Positions 47,045 through 59,316 of a stretch of DNA of 64,000 nt are shown piece by piece. The DNA lies in assembly GCF_902459465.1 (NCBI RefSeq), contig NC_047069.1, positions 2,418,001 through 2,482,000 of the forward strand. Reading direction: 5' to 3'. This DNA is from Asterias rubens (taxonomy: Eukaryota; Echinodermata; Asteroidea; Forcipulatida; Asteriidae). Below the pieces are notes generated by a model. It saw only the letters and a program-made list of their open reading frames with translations, ran no database searches and had not been told where the DNA came from. Both the position numbers and the translations under genes were made by a program. How positions within the stretch are numbered: position 1 is the first letter of the stretch; every line of letters starts with the position of its first letter.

Positions 47045-47140
47045 ATGGCGTCCCTGGCTACACGGCGTGTGTATGCCATGGCTGCCATGCTTATGATTGT
47101 TTTGTTGGGTTTACCAACTTGGTGCTCCTTCCTTCACGAG
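47045..47140 (+). CDS. Candidate first exon encoding a signal peptide
   Basis: ATGG opens a 32-residue frame with two Arg near the start, a hydrophobic core (AMLMIVLLGLP) and then a Cys. It ends GAG before GTAACA, an acceptable splice donor; read through, it stops after eight more codons. A possible next exon is 48123-48178, between a good acceptor (TTATTTTACAG) and a strong donor (GTAAGT). In phase 0 it would add 16 residues and a stop; in another phase it stays open. No family is recognised and no downstream exon is certain. Confidence 0.25.
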
Positions 47141-48842
47141 GTAACATCTATTGAGCATCCCCGTTAAAAGTAAGTAAAGGTTCACCTTTCAAATTTAGAC
47201 TGAAAATACAGCCTTAACTTTGTGTGAAACGTTCCAAGATTGGACACAGATATTTACGCCCAACTTCAATTTTCACCCAACTATACTTGGACTGGTCCAA
47301 CTAACGCGGCACCGCACGAAATTAATGGATGGTGCATGACCATCATGGCTATCCATGACCCATTTCGGGACGTAATCCAATCGGACACAATCTCTGATTG
47401 GGGGAGGGGAGGGTGCAGAACGAAATGCATTGCTAATAATAAATAGTAGGCCTAATGATATAATAATAACAACAAAATATTAATAAGTATAACAATACAA
47501 TGGGCTATAACATGCATATAGTATAACCATGGAGGAAGATTTTCTTTCTCCATCCATAGTATAAAAGTGTGGCTTTATTATTCCAACAATACAATAAACT
47601 TTTGCTTGTTTCATACTCAGACTCAGAGCCATACCCTCACTGAGTCACTCATCATGCTCATCTATTTTATTATTTAACATTTTGTATAATCACAAGGTTT
47701 ATCTGCATAGTGTTTTCAAGTGTAATTTTATTAACAGTAACACAACTAGGTTGAGAAACTTTCATTCAATAATATTTACTCTCACTCAGTCATATTATGA
47801 TACAATCTTAAGATAGGTCTTGATGAATATAAAATGACACCAGTCACTCATTACATGGAGGAAGACCTCCTCCATGCTCAGTCATCATCAATAATTGTAT
47901 AGGTGAATAGTTTATGTTCACTGTTCATGACATTTGAATTAATTTTTATCAAATTGTGTGCACATTAAGTATTTATCATGATTTGGAAATAAAAACATTT
48001 ATTTGCTAAACAATGATTTTCAACAAAGTCAAAAATATTTCACTTGTCAGTGTTTTTTCTTTATTTTTTGTATGGGAGCTGGAAGTAATAATCCATTTCA
48101 ATTCAATTTATTTATTTTACAGTTTACAGATTGCTCGTACAAGTTAAGGTACATGTTCAAGAATGGGTGTTGAAAGAGGTAAGTGGGTTTCTCTTGCATC
48201 TAGCATGTTTTTTTTTTTTGGGGGGGGGTCCTTGAATTTGCAAATAATTAATCCTTTTTTTGCAATTCCCAACTTGAGACAATAATTATTAGTTATTAAT
48301 AAATACCATGGACGGTTTCAAGTCTCTGATTGGTCAAAACCCGGTCACGTGTGTGAGTGTTAACGGTGGTATAAAGACCGGCCTTGGAAAATAGCGAATA
48401 AGTGGCCACAAAATCAGCATACATTGTGTAAACCTTGCGCGTTGCACTGTAATCGCACGCTTATTTATATCCCTGTTAGTTTCATTGCAACTTCGCGCAC
48501 TTACGCGTACGCGCGCTGAAAATGTATCAATTTTGAGTGCGCGCGTGTAATATTTGCGCGCGTATAAACTGACGCCGAGCTCATGCGCGCGTTATAATGC
48601 ACAAGGAACAGCTATTGTCCAATCATTTTTCTCCTTTGACCCCAGTGAAGGCGCTGAACAGATCATTATTTCAAAGAGTCACTGGTCTCAAAGATCAGTA
48701 ATGTGATTAACGCACGAAAGAGATGGGAACCATCAAAAGCTTAAAATAATATGACCCCTGAACATGTCTGGAAGTACCGCCGAGAGAAAAGTCACAAACT
48801 TTGGACAATTTTAGCCGTTTAATTCGCTAACGGTATTTATTA
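47141..48842. other. Spacer with small hairpins and a CpG/CGCG-rich patch
   Basis: Contains ATGGAGGAAG palindromes near 47527 and 47860 and a CGCG-dense patch at 48490-48600. TAATAAATACC at about 48296 is mirrored by GGTATTTATTA at 48831, perhaps the ends of another small element. Apart from the candidate exon at 48123 I see no gene. Confidence 0.45.
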
Positions 48843-49047
48843 ATGGGAATAACAGTGTTCGTACCCGGTCTTCACTGCGTGGTATTGACCTAGGTTGGTG
48901 GCTGGAGCTGTTAACGGACCTCGCCTCCGGCTCGGTCCGTTAACAGCGCCAGCCACCTCGCCTCCGGCTCGGTCCGTTAACAGCGCCAGCCACCAACCCG
49001 GTCATTACCACGCAGTGAAGACCGGGTACTCGCACTGTTATTCCCTA
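48843..49047. repeat. Long foldback palindrome with duplicated arm
   Basis: The left arm reads from GGGAATAACAGTG through CCCGGTCTTCACTGCGTGG and TTGGTGGCTGG to GCTGTTAACGGACC. The right side carries the complement, with the GGTCCGTTAACAGCGCCAGC piece present twice, each preceded by TCGCCTCCGGCT. The whole can form a stem of about 75 bp. It is a likely foldback MITE. Confidence 0.8.
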
Positions 49048-49605
49048 ATTAAACAAGTATTCCTCTTTATAGTCGAGTCATGTTGACTTACATATTTTTT
49101 TATTTTTTCAAACAATTAAATAAACAGATGATGTTGATGTGCTCGTGAAAGATCACCTCATAATGACAGCGATGACAGTGAAGATAATGTATCTTTAGCA
49201 TTAATTGGTAAATAGATTTATACAAAGTGTGTTGTTGGATGCAATGTAAACTTGTTTTTAGGTTTTTGTACACATTATAATTTAGTGTGTACTTTTGGAG
49301 TATAATTGAGTGATTACTTTAATTTTTCACCTTCTCTCAGTCTCATGCCCATGTATTTTTTGAACTGTAAATTCAATGTGATTTTTCCTTTTGCAGTCAC
49401 ACTGAATGTTTTTTTATAAACCACAAACAGTTATTAAAATAGTAACAACAATAATAATAGACACACAAAGAATTGGTTCTGACTTTAACTCAGGAACTCA
49501 CCTTTACACAAGACAAGCATGGACTCACATTTAATTGCAAGTAAAATTGTGTTTTCCTGCACTCTTTTTAGCCTCTCAAGCAGTGCAGATTAATCCTGCC
49601 GTCCA

Positions 49606-49946
49606 GCAAGAAACCCAGCCTGACCGTGGTGAGACTTCTGCCCAGCATTAAACCCAGCCTGACCGTGGTGAGACTTCTGCCCAGCATGAAACCCAGCCTG
49701 ACCGTGGTGAGAGTTCTGCCCAGCATGAAACCCAGCCTGACCGTGGTGAGAGTTCTGCCCAGCATGAAACCCAGCCTGAGAGATTTCTGCCCAGCATGAA
49801 ACCCAGCCTGACCGTGGTGAGACTTCTGCCCAGCATGAAACCCAGCCTGACCGTGGTGAGACTTCTGCCCAGCCTGACCGTGGTGAGAGTTCTGCCCAGC
49901 ATGAAACCCAGCCTGACCGTGGTGAGACTTCTGCCCAGCATGCATA
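49606..49946 (+). repeat. 39-bp minisatellite, about nine units
   Basis: The unit is CAGCATGAAACCCAGCCTGA followed by CCGTGGTGAGACTTCTGCC. The period is divisible by three, so open frames appear on both strands. On the plus strand the first unit has TAA and another unit has lost seven bases. Coding is therefore unlikely in this copy. Confidence 0.9.
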
Positions 49947-50006
49947 GCCAGTCCAACCGATTGTTGATGTAATTTTCGCTACTACCAGAAACCGAGATGA
50001 CTCCCC

Positions 50007-50210
50007 CTAGTAAATAAAATTGTTGACCTGATCCAGTTGTTTTCCCTTTATGGATACAGAAACTTTTGTTGTTACCTTGCTGGTGATTTGGACCACAGTT
50101 TTGCTGATGTTGATTCTAAGCCCAAACTTTCTGCTATCTTCTTCAACTTTTAAAACTAAGCGCTGAAGATTACTTTCTGAATCATTAATGATAAAACTCA
50201 AAATGAATTT
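50007..50210 (-). mobile_element. RTE-like LINE reverse transcriptase fragment
   Basis: The minus-strand frame contains NLQRLVLKVEEDSRKFGLRI and NISKT, then IKGKQLDQVNNFIY. This is the segment just after the catalytic motif of RTE-type reverse transcriptases. The catalytic motif itself and the rest are missing. It ends where block B begins at about 50216. Confidence 0.8.
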
Positions 50211-50215
50211 CTACT

Positions 50216-53200
50216 GGGTGAGTATATAATTAGTCAAAAGGGCTTCTGGAATTCGGTCATGTTCGGCCTTTTCTGAAAAGTCTCTACCAAAATAATGTAC
50301 CAGTAAATTGAAACGAAGAGCATATATGTCGTTATGTATGAACAAATCGGTGCAACTCAAATTTCAAAAAGAAAAAAAAAATGTACGTAAAAAATTGCTT
50401 CAAAAAGAAAACAAACAAGTCACAAAAACACGGCAAATTTTCCCGTCATGGATGTCAGCAACAGTCCCCAATTAGTATGAAAAACCACACAAACCCCCGC
50501 AGATAAAACCCGGCAAATAAGCTTTTTAACGCATGGGTTGCGGGTAGAGACTGTCTCGTGTTCGTTCTCGTTATCGAGGCCTGTGTAGCCTTCTTTAGGA
50601 TATAACCTGTGTTGATCCTAAAAAACACAACTTTCGAAAACATCGCCGAACCTTGTTTCTTATAGCTTTCAAACAATTTGTCAGATCAGGATTCATTGGA
50701 ACTAATTAAGCGTGTACTGTTTAGATTTAATGTATACTGGTTTGTGTGAACTGATTCATGTACTGTTACACACATAACGTACATTATGGTCATGTTCATT
50801 AAAGCCATTGGACACTTTCGAAACAAAAACAAAATAAAAGTTCACAGATTTGTAAAATTACTTTCAGGGTTTACAGAAGGTAACGGTGAAAGACTTCTAT
50901 TGAAAAATTATTCCATAAAATGCTTTACTTTTTTGTGAAAACATTAAAACAATATCAATTCTCGATGTCAATTCCAGATATCGAGATTTACGGATTTATT
51001 TTAAACACATGTATTGACACGGCCAAACTTGCGGAAATAAGGGTGGGTTTTCCCGTTATATTCTCCCGACTCCGATGACTGATTGAGCTCAAATTTTCAC
51101 AAGTTTGTTATTTCATATTTAACCCACAACTGTGACGTCATACTATTGTTAAATCGCTCCATTATTTTGCACGAATGGCGCGATGGCTACAACTATTCAC
51201 CCATTATGCAAACGGGTGAAACTGTCATAATAAAGTTAAGGAATAAAGTAAAAGACGTCAATGACGCCATAGACCATATTGTTTTGAACACAGGTTAGAG
51301 CTACGCATGTATTACAAAATGATCGTAAAAACTTTCCACAAGTAAACATATACATTGTTAAATTATTATTCAGCTGTGATGTAAAAAAAAAATGTTAGTT
51401 AACAACAACAGCTATTTCAGCAGGTCTTAAAGTCAGATAAATCAACTTCGTTTTAACCAGTACTTTTTTAAATTAATTAAAAATGCTTAATTTGTCATAC
51501 ACAAACATGGTAGTGGTAAACTCCCTCAAAATTAAATTTGCAAAGATACTTCTTCCAATATCATTATAAAATAGCAGGAATTTAACTGAAATTGTTGATC
51601 ATTAAGTTAGCTTAAATTTGTTAATTTTGTTAAATTATGTCAGAAATATCTTAAACTCAGGCTTGTACGGTAGGTCACTTCTTTTATCTTAACCATTGGT
51701 TTTTTTGTAGACCGAGCAAGTCGGCTACAACATCATCCGTGTCATAGTCACTTTCTATCACTTCACTAAATTTACCTCGAGTCAGGAAAAAAAAAAATTC
51801 TGCTGCCACTTTAGCTCCCAATCCATAACGCCACTGTCTATGGAACGAGCGTATTTCCTTGGTCTTCGTCCATGTACCATGTTCACGCACCACCAGTGGT
51901 GTTCACTGGTGAAAAGGCTTTGGCCCTACATAACACATACAAACAATTGCCTTTAACAATTTTTAACAATATCGCGCCATTCGTGCAAAATAATGGAGCG
52001 ATTTTAACAATAGCATGACGTCACAGGTTTGGGTTAAGTCGCATAATGCCCTCGGGCCATTCGTACCCACGAATGGCGCGCACCTGGGGCATTATCCTAT
52101 ACATAAGTTGTGATACACGAAGTGTGGGCCTTTGGACAACACTGTCTACCGAAAGTGTCCAATGGTTTTAAGACACCATAGCCTAGTGCAAGTAAAGTCC
52201 TACCTCAAGCTGTAGATGTGACTAAAGCTCACTGCGTACACTTGAACCTCTTTGATGAATGGAAAGTGGAAGATTGTCGGAAACAGTAATGGACTCTGTG
52301 CGATAAACAACGTTAAAGTTTACATTACAAAAACAGTGCACCTCCTTCGCCAACCTACAAAATGTTGTACTTCCGCAATGGTTTGGGCTTAAATCACACG
52401 GCCATGAGGTATGCGTTATAGTGGTAGTTTCTCACAACTGAGAAAACCCCACATACCCTAACCACACATCGTGTTCGTCATGGGTCGATGGTACAAAGGT
52501 TCATATTGCATTAAAAGTGCACCTCTTTCAACCATTGCGATAGTGTGTGCTACATATGTAGTTTTCCTCACATCAACGGCTGATGTGTTTGTTCAAAGGG
52601 CAAGGAACACCTGTATAAAGTTTGTGGAACTTGATGTGACAAAAATTCATGAATGAATGAATGAAGACTTTTAAGGAGATGTCATATGGTAGTGTTTCCT
52701 AAAAAAGACATGAACTTCTAAAACATCGCTCGTTTTTGTCTCACTGCAACTTGTCAGATCGAGTTTCAATACAAGAGCGTGTACATGCAATACGAAATAC
52801 TGATTTGTGAGAAATGAATCATGTACATTCATCGTAGGGTCATATTATGTTATCGACCCTCAAATGTTTTCGAACTCCAAATTTGATTCCCGTTTACCGC
52901 AAGACTGTGCAAGCTCCACCGGTGATAGAAGCTCTGCTGTTTACTCACGGTCTGTATTTTTATCAGGCTTAATCATGCCAAGAATAAAGTTTCCTGTGGT
53001 AGGTTATGCTCAAACATTTATAAAATGATTATATTTTGGTACATATCACTAATGCATTATTATGCCCACAATCAAATGAGTCAAAGAAACATCATCCAAC
53101 CTCGAAAGTTCAAAACAAAATTATCATCTTGGGATTCTAAGGCGTGCCAATATGGGGGGAAATTAAAGTATTTTAAGTGAAAATGATTTTTTGTATTTTT

Positions 53201-53690
53201 TATAAACTGCAGACTGTAATAATTCTGACAAACGTAGCAAATAATATGTCTACATTAATGAGAAAACATAACAGATTCGTTTCTTATCTCCTGAAACAAA
53301 AAAATGCTGGTCTGAAATAGGGGAACACCGATTGTAATGAAGTGTTTGTGCTTCAAGGGGGATGGGGGTGTTTTACTGTCGTGCCTTGTGATATCTCTGG
53401 ATTATGATCTAGTAGCCATATGTCTTAGGACAAAAATGTAATTAAATTTGTTTAATATTAATTGAATGAGATTGTTGATTAATTATGCACGCCATACTAG
53501 CTTCTGTTATTTAATAAAATGCCAACAATGAAAGGTTTGAAAACATATGACGCCGCTCGAATGTCGTGTATGCATTAACACTGTAAATGACGGACTATCT
53601 CTCGCAACGTAAAACCAAAGCTTTTAAGATTTCAACACACGATGGAGTGCAAGTGTCATTGTAAAAAGGTTGGATGGATGACTTAAAAAA
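50216..53690. repeat. Duplicated block B, copy 2
   Basis: Collinear with 11213-14750. It includes its own copy of the TTAA element and, from 52186, the CAAGTAAAGTCCTACCTCAAG module. Small insertions and deletions distinguish the two copies. No gene is supported. Confidence 0.85.
50799..52171. mobile_element. Non-autonomous TTAA-flanked DNA transposon, copy 2
   Basis: Same ends and TTAA borders as 11800-13223, about 50 bases shorter because one arm of the internal hairpin is missing. It was duplicated along with block B and is not an independent insertion. The 69-residue minus-strand frame is kept (51684-51893) with four replacements. Confidence 0.8.
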
Positions 53691-56070
53691 ATAATTTGGT
53701 TTTTTATTTTGAACAGTTTTCCTGTTACTGAAAACCCTTGACACCAGGATACACACATAGCTAACGTGTCAGTTATTACACGTCTTAGATGGTCACGTTC
53801 ATTAAGACAACATAGAACCTCAGTGCAAGTAAAGTCCTACCTCAAGCTGTAGATGTGACTAATGCTCACTGCGTACACTTGAACCTTTTTGATGAATCGT
53901 AAGTGGTAATGGCCGGCAACAGTGATGGATTCTGGTCGTTAACCAATGTTCAAAACGTAAAAGCAGTGCACCCCTTCGCCAACTCGACACCGATGTGAAT
54001 GTATACAGTACAAGTATTGATCTAATCGGCATCCCGTGCGCAATGCAATGGTATCAATTTCTCACAACTGGAAAACCCCACACGTTGCACAGCATTCTAC
54101 GGTGGCCTGTTGCAACCATTGCGATAGTGTGTGCTGAGTTAGTCATTTCAATGACATTCCGTACTGTGTTTGTGGAACGTGTATTATGACGTTTGCAGTC
54201 TGAAATACTGACCCCAAAAATTGAATACTTTGGTTGGTTGAACATTGAATATAACTGGTTGATTATTTGGCTAAGAGTTCATCAGCAGGTTCCAAAAGGA
54301 ACATGACACAACTAATCAAAATTCTAGCTTCCCGATCCCGCTAATTGGGGTAGTTACCTTTCAGTTTTCGTTTTTCTTTCATCACCCCTCCCCGCAAATT
54401 CCACTCAGGTAGAACATGTAAATGTATTTGAAACACTTACTAATTATTGTTGAATAAGTTTGAAGATTGTTGATCCGGTATAAAGACTCATTGAAAAGCT
54501 TCTCAATGTTCACCAAAGCAGAAACTTCACTCCGAGTGCTTGATGTGATTTTGTGGGGGTAATTTATTTCTTGGGAGTGGAAGGGGCGTGGCATTCTGAA
54601 GGGATAGACGGAGATCAAACAAATCCCGTATTTGTACAATACTTTATACAATATCAATTAAGATTGCAGTTCAATTGTACAGCACAAAAGACTGGTCTCA
54701 ATTAAAGCAAATGACACAACAACTACATGGAAGTATTTGAGTCAGTTGTTGTAAAGTTCAATTATATTTAGATTTTTGTTTTAATACATTCTATTGAAAA
54801 ACGGAAGACTGGAAAAGTTACTCCAAAAAACTAAAAAGAAACATAATTATAGTGAACAGAAAACAAAGTGCCCAGGAAAAATGATGGAAATGGTAAACAA
54901 TATCTATCTTTTAAAAACTACTTTTCTGTTATAAACCGCATTTTAAATTGTGCTTTTAATGCTGCTGTGCACGTGGTATATATAGAACACCGTTTCTTCA
55001 GACATCATAACGCCATGAACTGTGTGCATTGAACACAACCTTCCAATATCGTGTTTGTTGTTATGCAAATAAATCAAGTAGTGTAAACCACTTGACTTAT
55101 GATAATACAAGCACAATCCAGTTTGGTTTGCTTTTTACGCTACATGTTCTCGGCAAACCAATATTCTGAAAGTGGCGTCCATGAATGCCATTGAGATTAT
55201 AGGCATACAAGTTGTTTGTTGCGTGCGGTATTTTATTCCTATTTTGACAAGTTATATTATGTCAACTGTAAAAGAACAGTTCTTTGAAAACAGAAGATCC
55301 GTGTTGCTGTTGCTTACAACATGCTTAACAAAGAAGGAACAAACGACCAGAAAAAAAAATATTATGAAATTAGATGGAGTATGCGAGCGCGTAGCCATTG
55401 CGGCGTGGGGTCCGGGGCACGCTTAAAGGCCCCGAATGACATCAACATTGGTGGGGGATTGTCCCCCCCCCCTCCCCCTAGTTCCACTGACTTGCAGACT
55501 CACGTCTCTCAAATGAAGGTGAACATTAAAATACATGTACAACAAATCACCGACTATATTTTATTTTGGTGGGTTCGGGACAAGTGTGGCGCTGACTGTC
55601 AGAAAGCCAAACTCGAGGGTTCTCTAGAAATGTATAGTTTGGGTCCATGGGATGAATCTGGAAGTAACGAGGGGCCGGGGAAAGAGGACACCCTGAAGAC
55701 TTCACTGAGAGATCGAGGGCCCAGGGTGTTTGAGATAGAACGAAACAGTAGCAGCCGGAAAGGACCGTCACCCACAGCTGACCAAACCATACGTCGAAGG
55801 TATAACAGCTAGAGAAGACAGTTGTTTTATCTGCAGTTAAGCCTTGGCTGTCCAGAATCCGACTATCAATTTGTGTGGCCATCCTAAAGCATCTTCAGCT
55901 CATATTCTGGAGTAGGCCTATGTGGGCATACTATACTTAAGTTGAATCACGCTCTTAAAAAGTATGTGATCGTACTCATAATTTAAATTACGGGCAATTT
56001 GACTCCCCACACATGGCTAGCGGGTAAGACAGTAGCTGCATGTGACGTCATCATGCAGTACAAGGGGTCA

Positions 56071-56256
56071 ATAGACCTTTTCGCAAATACTGGGGCGCGC
56101 GCGTAAAGCTTGGAATTAGGTGCATTGTGGTCTAGCTGGTGATCAAATATGATCCATATATATCTCACAATGCACCTCATTCATCAGTCTGCGCTTGCGC
56201 AATGCACCTCATTCATCAGTCTGCGCTTGCGCAATGGTATTTGCGAAAAAGTCTAT
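56071..56256. mobile_element. MITE, 186 bp
   Basis: ATAGACCTTTTCGCAAATAC at the left is mirrored at the right end with one mismatch (GTATTTGCGAAAAAGTCTAT). Inside, a 32-bp unit with CATTCATCAGTCTGCGCTTG is repeated twice in tandem. The other block C copies lack it. Confidence 0.75.
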
Positions 56257-57020
56257 GGGCGGAGTTATCCTTTTGCCGCCAATAAGTACGTCTCAAAGTT
56301 AGTTCGCTAAAAGGAACCATTTATTGATGCAGGATTTCATTTGACTTTTAAAATACTGGAGAGTGGTCGGTGGGTCCTGGGGCTGTTTTGTAGTTAGTGT
56401 GAAATAGCAAAGCTTGATGGAAATAGTGATCCCGAGCTGTCCCGAGGGGTGGGCGGGGCTGGTGGTGTCTCGTGACACTGGTGGGAGGAGTTACGAAGTT
56501 ATGATGTCCAACCAATGTTGTTGTTGGTGTTTATCTGTTTAGGGTGGTTCTGACCTATTGGGATTAGAGGTCACGTATATTGAAGCAGTTGATCGTTTTG
56601 ATGAAAATTTGGGATTAAGCGTGTGAGTGTCTTTGGTTTCCCCGGAAATGGTTTCATTATTGTTGACATTTCATCGAATTAAACCTTTGTGTTTTACAAA
56701 TAATATTACTTTTGTCAAAGCCCCTATAGTCTAGATATATGCATTGAACTCATACATGGTTCGGCGCACTGTGTGTAGGAAAACAAACATGTTGATTATT
56801 TTGGCCCTAGTAATGAAAACCACGATAAACCTTTTTTTGTAGAGATTTAATTTGATGGTTTATTCTTAAAAACTGAAGCCAAATTTGAATAAAGCTTTAG
56901 GGAATAAAACAGTTGCCGTTGAATCTTACAATTGTTTTCAATTTACAAATATCAATATAAACCACAAGGGAAACTAACTGGTTACATTTTGAAATGGTTG
57001 TTTGGGTGGAACAAAGAATT

Positions 57021-57092
57021 GACTAGAGTGGGATTCGAACCAACAACCTCCGGATTAACGTGCCGGCACTCTACCAACTGAGCTATCTAGCC
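57021..57092 (-). tRNA. tRNA-Asn(GUU)-like sequence, probably a SINE head or pseudogene
   Basis: On the minus strand the 72 bases fold as a cloverleaf: acceptor GGCTAGA with TCTAGTC, a box A-like TAGCTCAGTTGGTAGAG, an anticodon arm with GTT, and a box B-like GGTTCGAATCC. Base 33 is C rather than T, and both the anticodon and T stems have a mismatch. Flanking sequence at 56950 and 57259 repeats CAATATAAACCACAAGGGAA. This fits a tRNA-derived SINE better than a working tRNA gene. Confidence 0.6.
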
Positions 57093-57309
57093 CTATGTTG
57101 GCGGTGACCCTATTTTGTCAATATCTTTGTTTGGGGGTGCCAGTCAGAAGCCTTGCAACCGTTAACTGCCGTGGAGCCAGGGACCAAACCGAATTTACGA
57201 TACAACCTGGGAAGCGGCAGCCAGGGGATCACCTTAATGGGATGCGACTTTTTGTTTCAGATACCAATATAAACCACAAGGGAAACTGACAGGGTACATT
57301 TTGAAATGA

Positions 57310-57358
57310 TTTTGGGGGTTGAACAAAGAATTGACAATTCTTTGTTCAACCCCCAAAA
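57310..57358. repeat. Perfect 24-bp inverted repeat with one-base loop
   Basis: TTTTGGGGGTTGAACAAAGA and four more bases are followed, after a single A, by the exact complement. Such near-perfect palindromes often mark recent rearrangement or fold-back replication. Confidence 0.9.
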
Positions 57359-57710
57359 CCGATTTACAAATAAGAACATTTTACGCTTAATGATTTGACG
57401 TTTAGAGTGAAAGAGAAGATACCATACTCTATTTACTTCCCAAAACAGAGTAAACAGCCATTAATTTCAGTATTATTGTTTTAAAATCAAACCAAAGATT
57501 TTAAATAAAATTCTCTTCATCACCGATTGAGTGATTTAGATTGAATAGTAAGTAAAAAAAAAAGGCGCAAAGAAAATGCAATTTACAACCTCTGGATCTT
57601 AGAATAGAGTTACCATGCAGAGTCATGCAAGTTTTCCATTTATTACAAAAGAATAGCTGATAATAGATAGCATTATGTTATATTCTACCCAACATTATTT
57701 ACTGTATATT

Positions 57711-57888
57711 GGGAGAGTTGCGACAATTTGCGATTAGAAGCCATTTTGTTCCTAAGAAACGCATGGGCGAACACGGGGTGCCAGACTTGTCTGCGCAGCC
57801 ATTGGATTGTGCTGCACTTGGAGACAACATGGCGTCCAGCAACCACGTGACCAAAGAAAACTGGTCCCTCCATGTCGCAACTCTCTCA
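57711..57888. mobile_element. MITE-like unit, 178 bp
   Basis: GGGAGAGTTGCGACA at the left and TGTCGCAACTCTCTC at the right are inverse with one mismatch. It lies immediately before module D in unit 3; the module D copy at 19616 lacks it. No coding sequence. Confidence 0.5.
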
Positions 57889-57899
57889 ATACACAGCTC

Positions 57900-58350
57900 T
57901 GGCCTCTGTATCCAAACATTTTGCAAAGTATCGATATTTCGAAGACGGATATCAGCAGTTAAATCAATTGTTATGTATTCACTTATCAAGTAAAGAATTT
58001 TTTATTATTTTTAAACATGGCGTGATTATAATAATAAGGCCATCCGACGTGAAGCATAAAAGCAATAGAAGGGTAATTACTTATGATTTTATTTTAAAAG
58101 ATGTAAATGATTCAAAGTAAGTTAATAGTTGGCGGATAGCAACCATATTAAGATAATTTTGATTAATTATTTTCTCTTTTCTCACAGAACTCTTTTCAGA
58201 AATGTGATACAAACTTGACGCTATGCCAATATTTGGATCTAGGATCCCTACAACCTTGTTAGTATCTGGTATCAATGTTTCGGTTTGCTGTCAACTATCT
58301 ACAAGTGATTTATCAGAATTATTGGTTACGGTTCTGACTGGAGCCGTTGT
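57900..58350. repeat. Duplicated module D, copy 3
   Basis: Matches 1-400 with about 45 extra bases near 58040 (GGCCATCCGACGTGAAGCAT), which are also seen in the copy at 19730. It leads into satellite array B. Confidence 0.8.
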
Positions 58351-59316
58351 CTTATCATAGTACGGTATTTACATGTTACATGAGCTGCTAATCATTAACC
58401 ACTACGCATAGCTTAACATTCTTCTCATAGTACGGTATTTACATGTTACATGAGAGCTGTTAATCATTAACCACTACGCATAGCTCTACATTCTTCTCAT
58501 AGTACGGTATTTACATGTTACATGAGAGCTGTTAATCATTAACCACTACGCATAGCTCTACATTCTTCTCATAGTACGGTATTTACATGTTACATGAGAG
58601 CTGCTAATCATTAACCACTACGCATAGCTCTACATTCTTCTCATAGTACGGTATTTACATGTTACATGAGAGCTGCTAATCATTAACCACTACGCATAGC
58701 TCTCCATTCTTCTCATAGTACGGTATTTACATGTTACATGAGAGCTGCTAATCATTAACCACTACACATAGCTCTACATTCTTCTCTTAGTACGGTATTT
58801 ACATGTTACATGAGAGCTGCTAATCATTAACCACTACACATAGCTCTACATTCTTCTCATAGTACGGTGTTTACATGTTACATGAGAGCTGCTAATCATT
58901 AACCACTACGCATAGCTCTACATTCTTCTCTTAGTACGGTATTTACATGTTACATGAGAGCTGCTAATCATTAACCACTACGCATAGCTCTACATTCTTC
59001 TCATAGTACGGTATTTACATGTTACATGAGAGCTGCTAATCATTAACCACTACGCATAGCTCTACATTCTTCTCATAGTACGGTATTTACATGTTACATG
59101 AGAGCTGCTAATCATTAACCACTACGCATAGCTCTACATTCTTCTCATAGTACGGTGTTTACATGTTACATGAGAGCTGCTAATCATTAACCACTACGCA
59201 TAGCTCTAAATTCTTCTCATAGTACGGTATTTACATGTTACATGAGAGCTGCTAATCATTAACCACCACGCATAGCTCTTCATTCTTCTCATAGTACGGT
59301 ATTTACATGTTACATG
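58351..59316 (+). repeat. 72-bp tandem satellite array B
   Basis: About 13 monomers of the same 72-bp satellite as array A, with substitutions scattered differently, and the first unit shortened by two bases. It ends abruptly in TACATGATAGA at 59316 and closes the duplicated region. Confidence 0.95.

Larger units (their letters stand above)
53780..57560. repeat. Duplicated block C, copy 3
   Basis: Collinear with 14775-18860 and 27540-30880. It has lost the TATAAAAG word, and contains private insertions: a MITE (56071-56256) and a tRNA-derived SINE region (about 56950-57358). No gene is supported. Confidence 0.8.

Noticed and set aside
49130-49209. Acidic exon-like stretch reading HNDSDDSEDNVSLALIG
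   Set aside because: The open frame is reached only after stops, no acceptor fits its phase, and no neighbouring exon supports it.
49568-49956. Two long minus-strand frames of 13-residue repeats
   Set aside because: By-products of a 39-bp minisatellite whose period is divisible by three.
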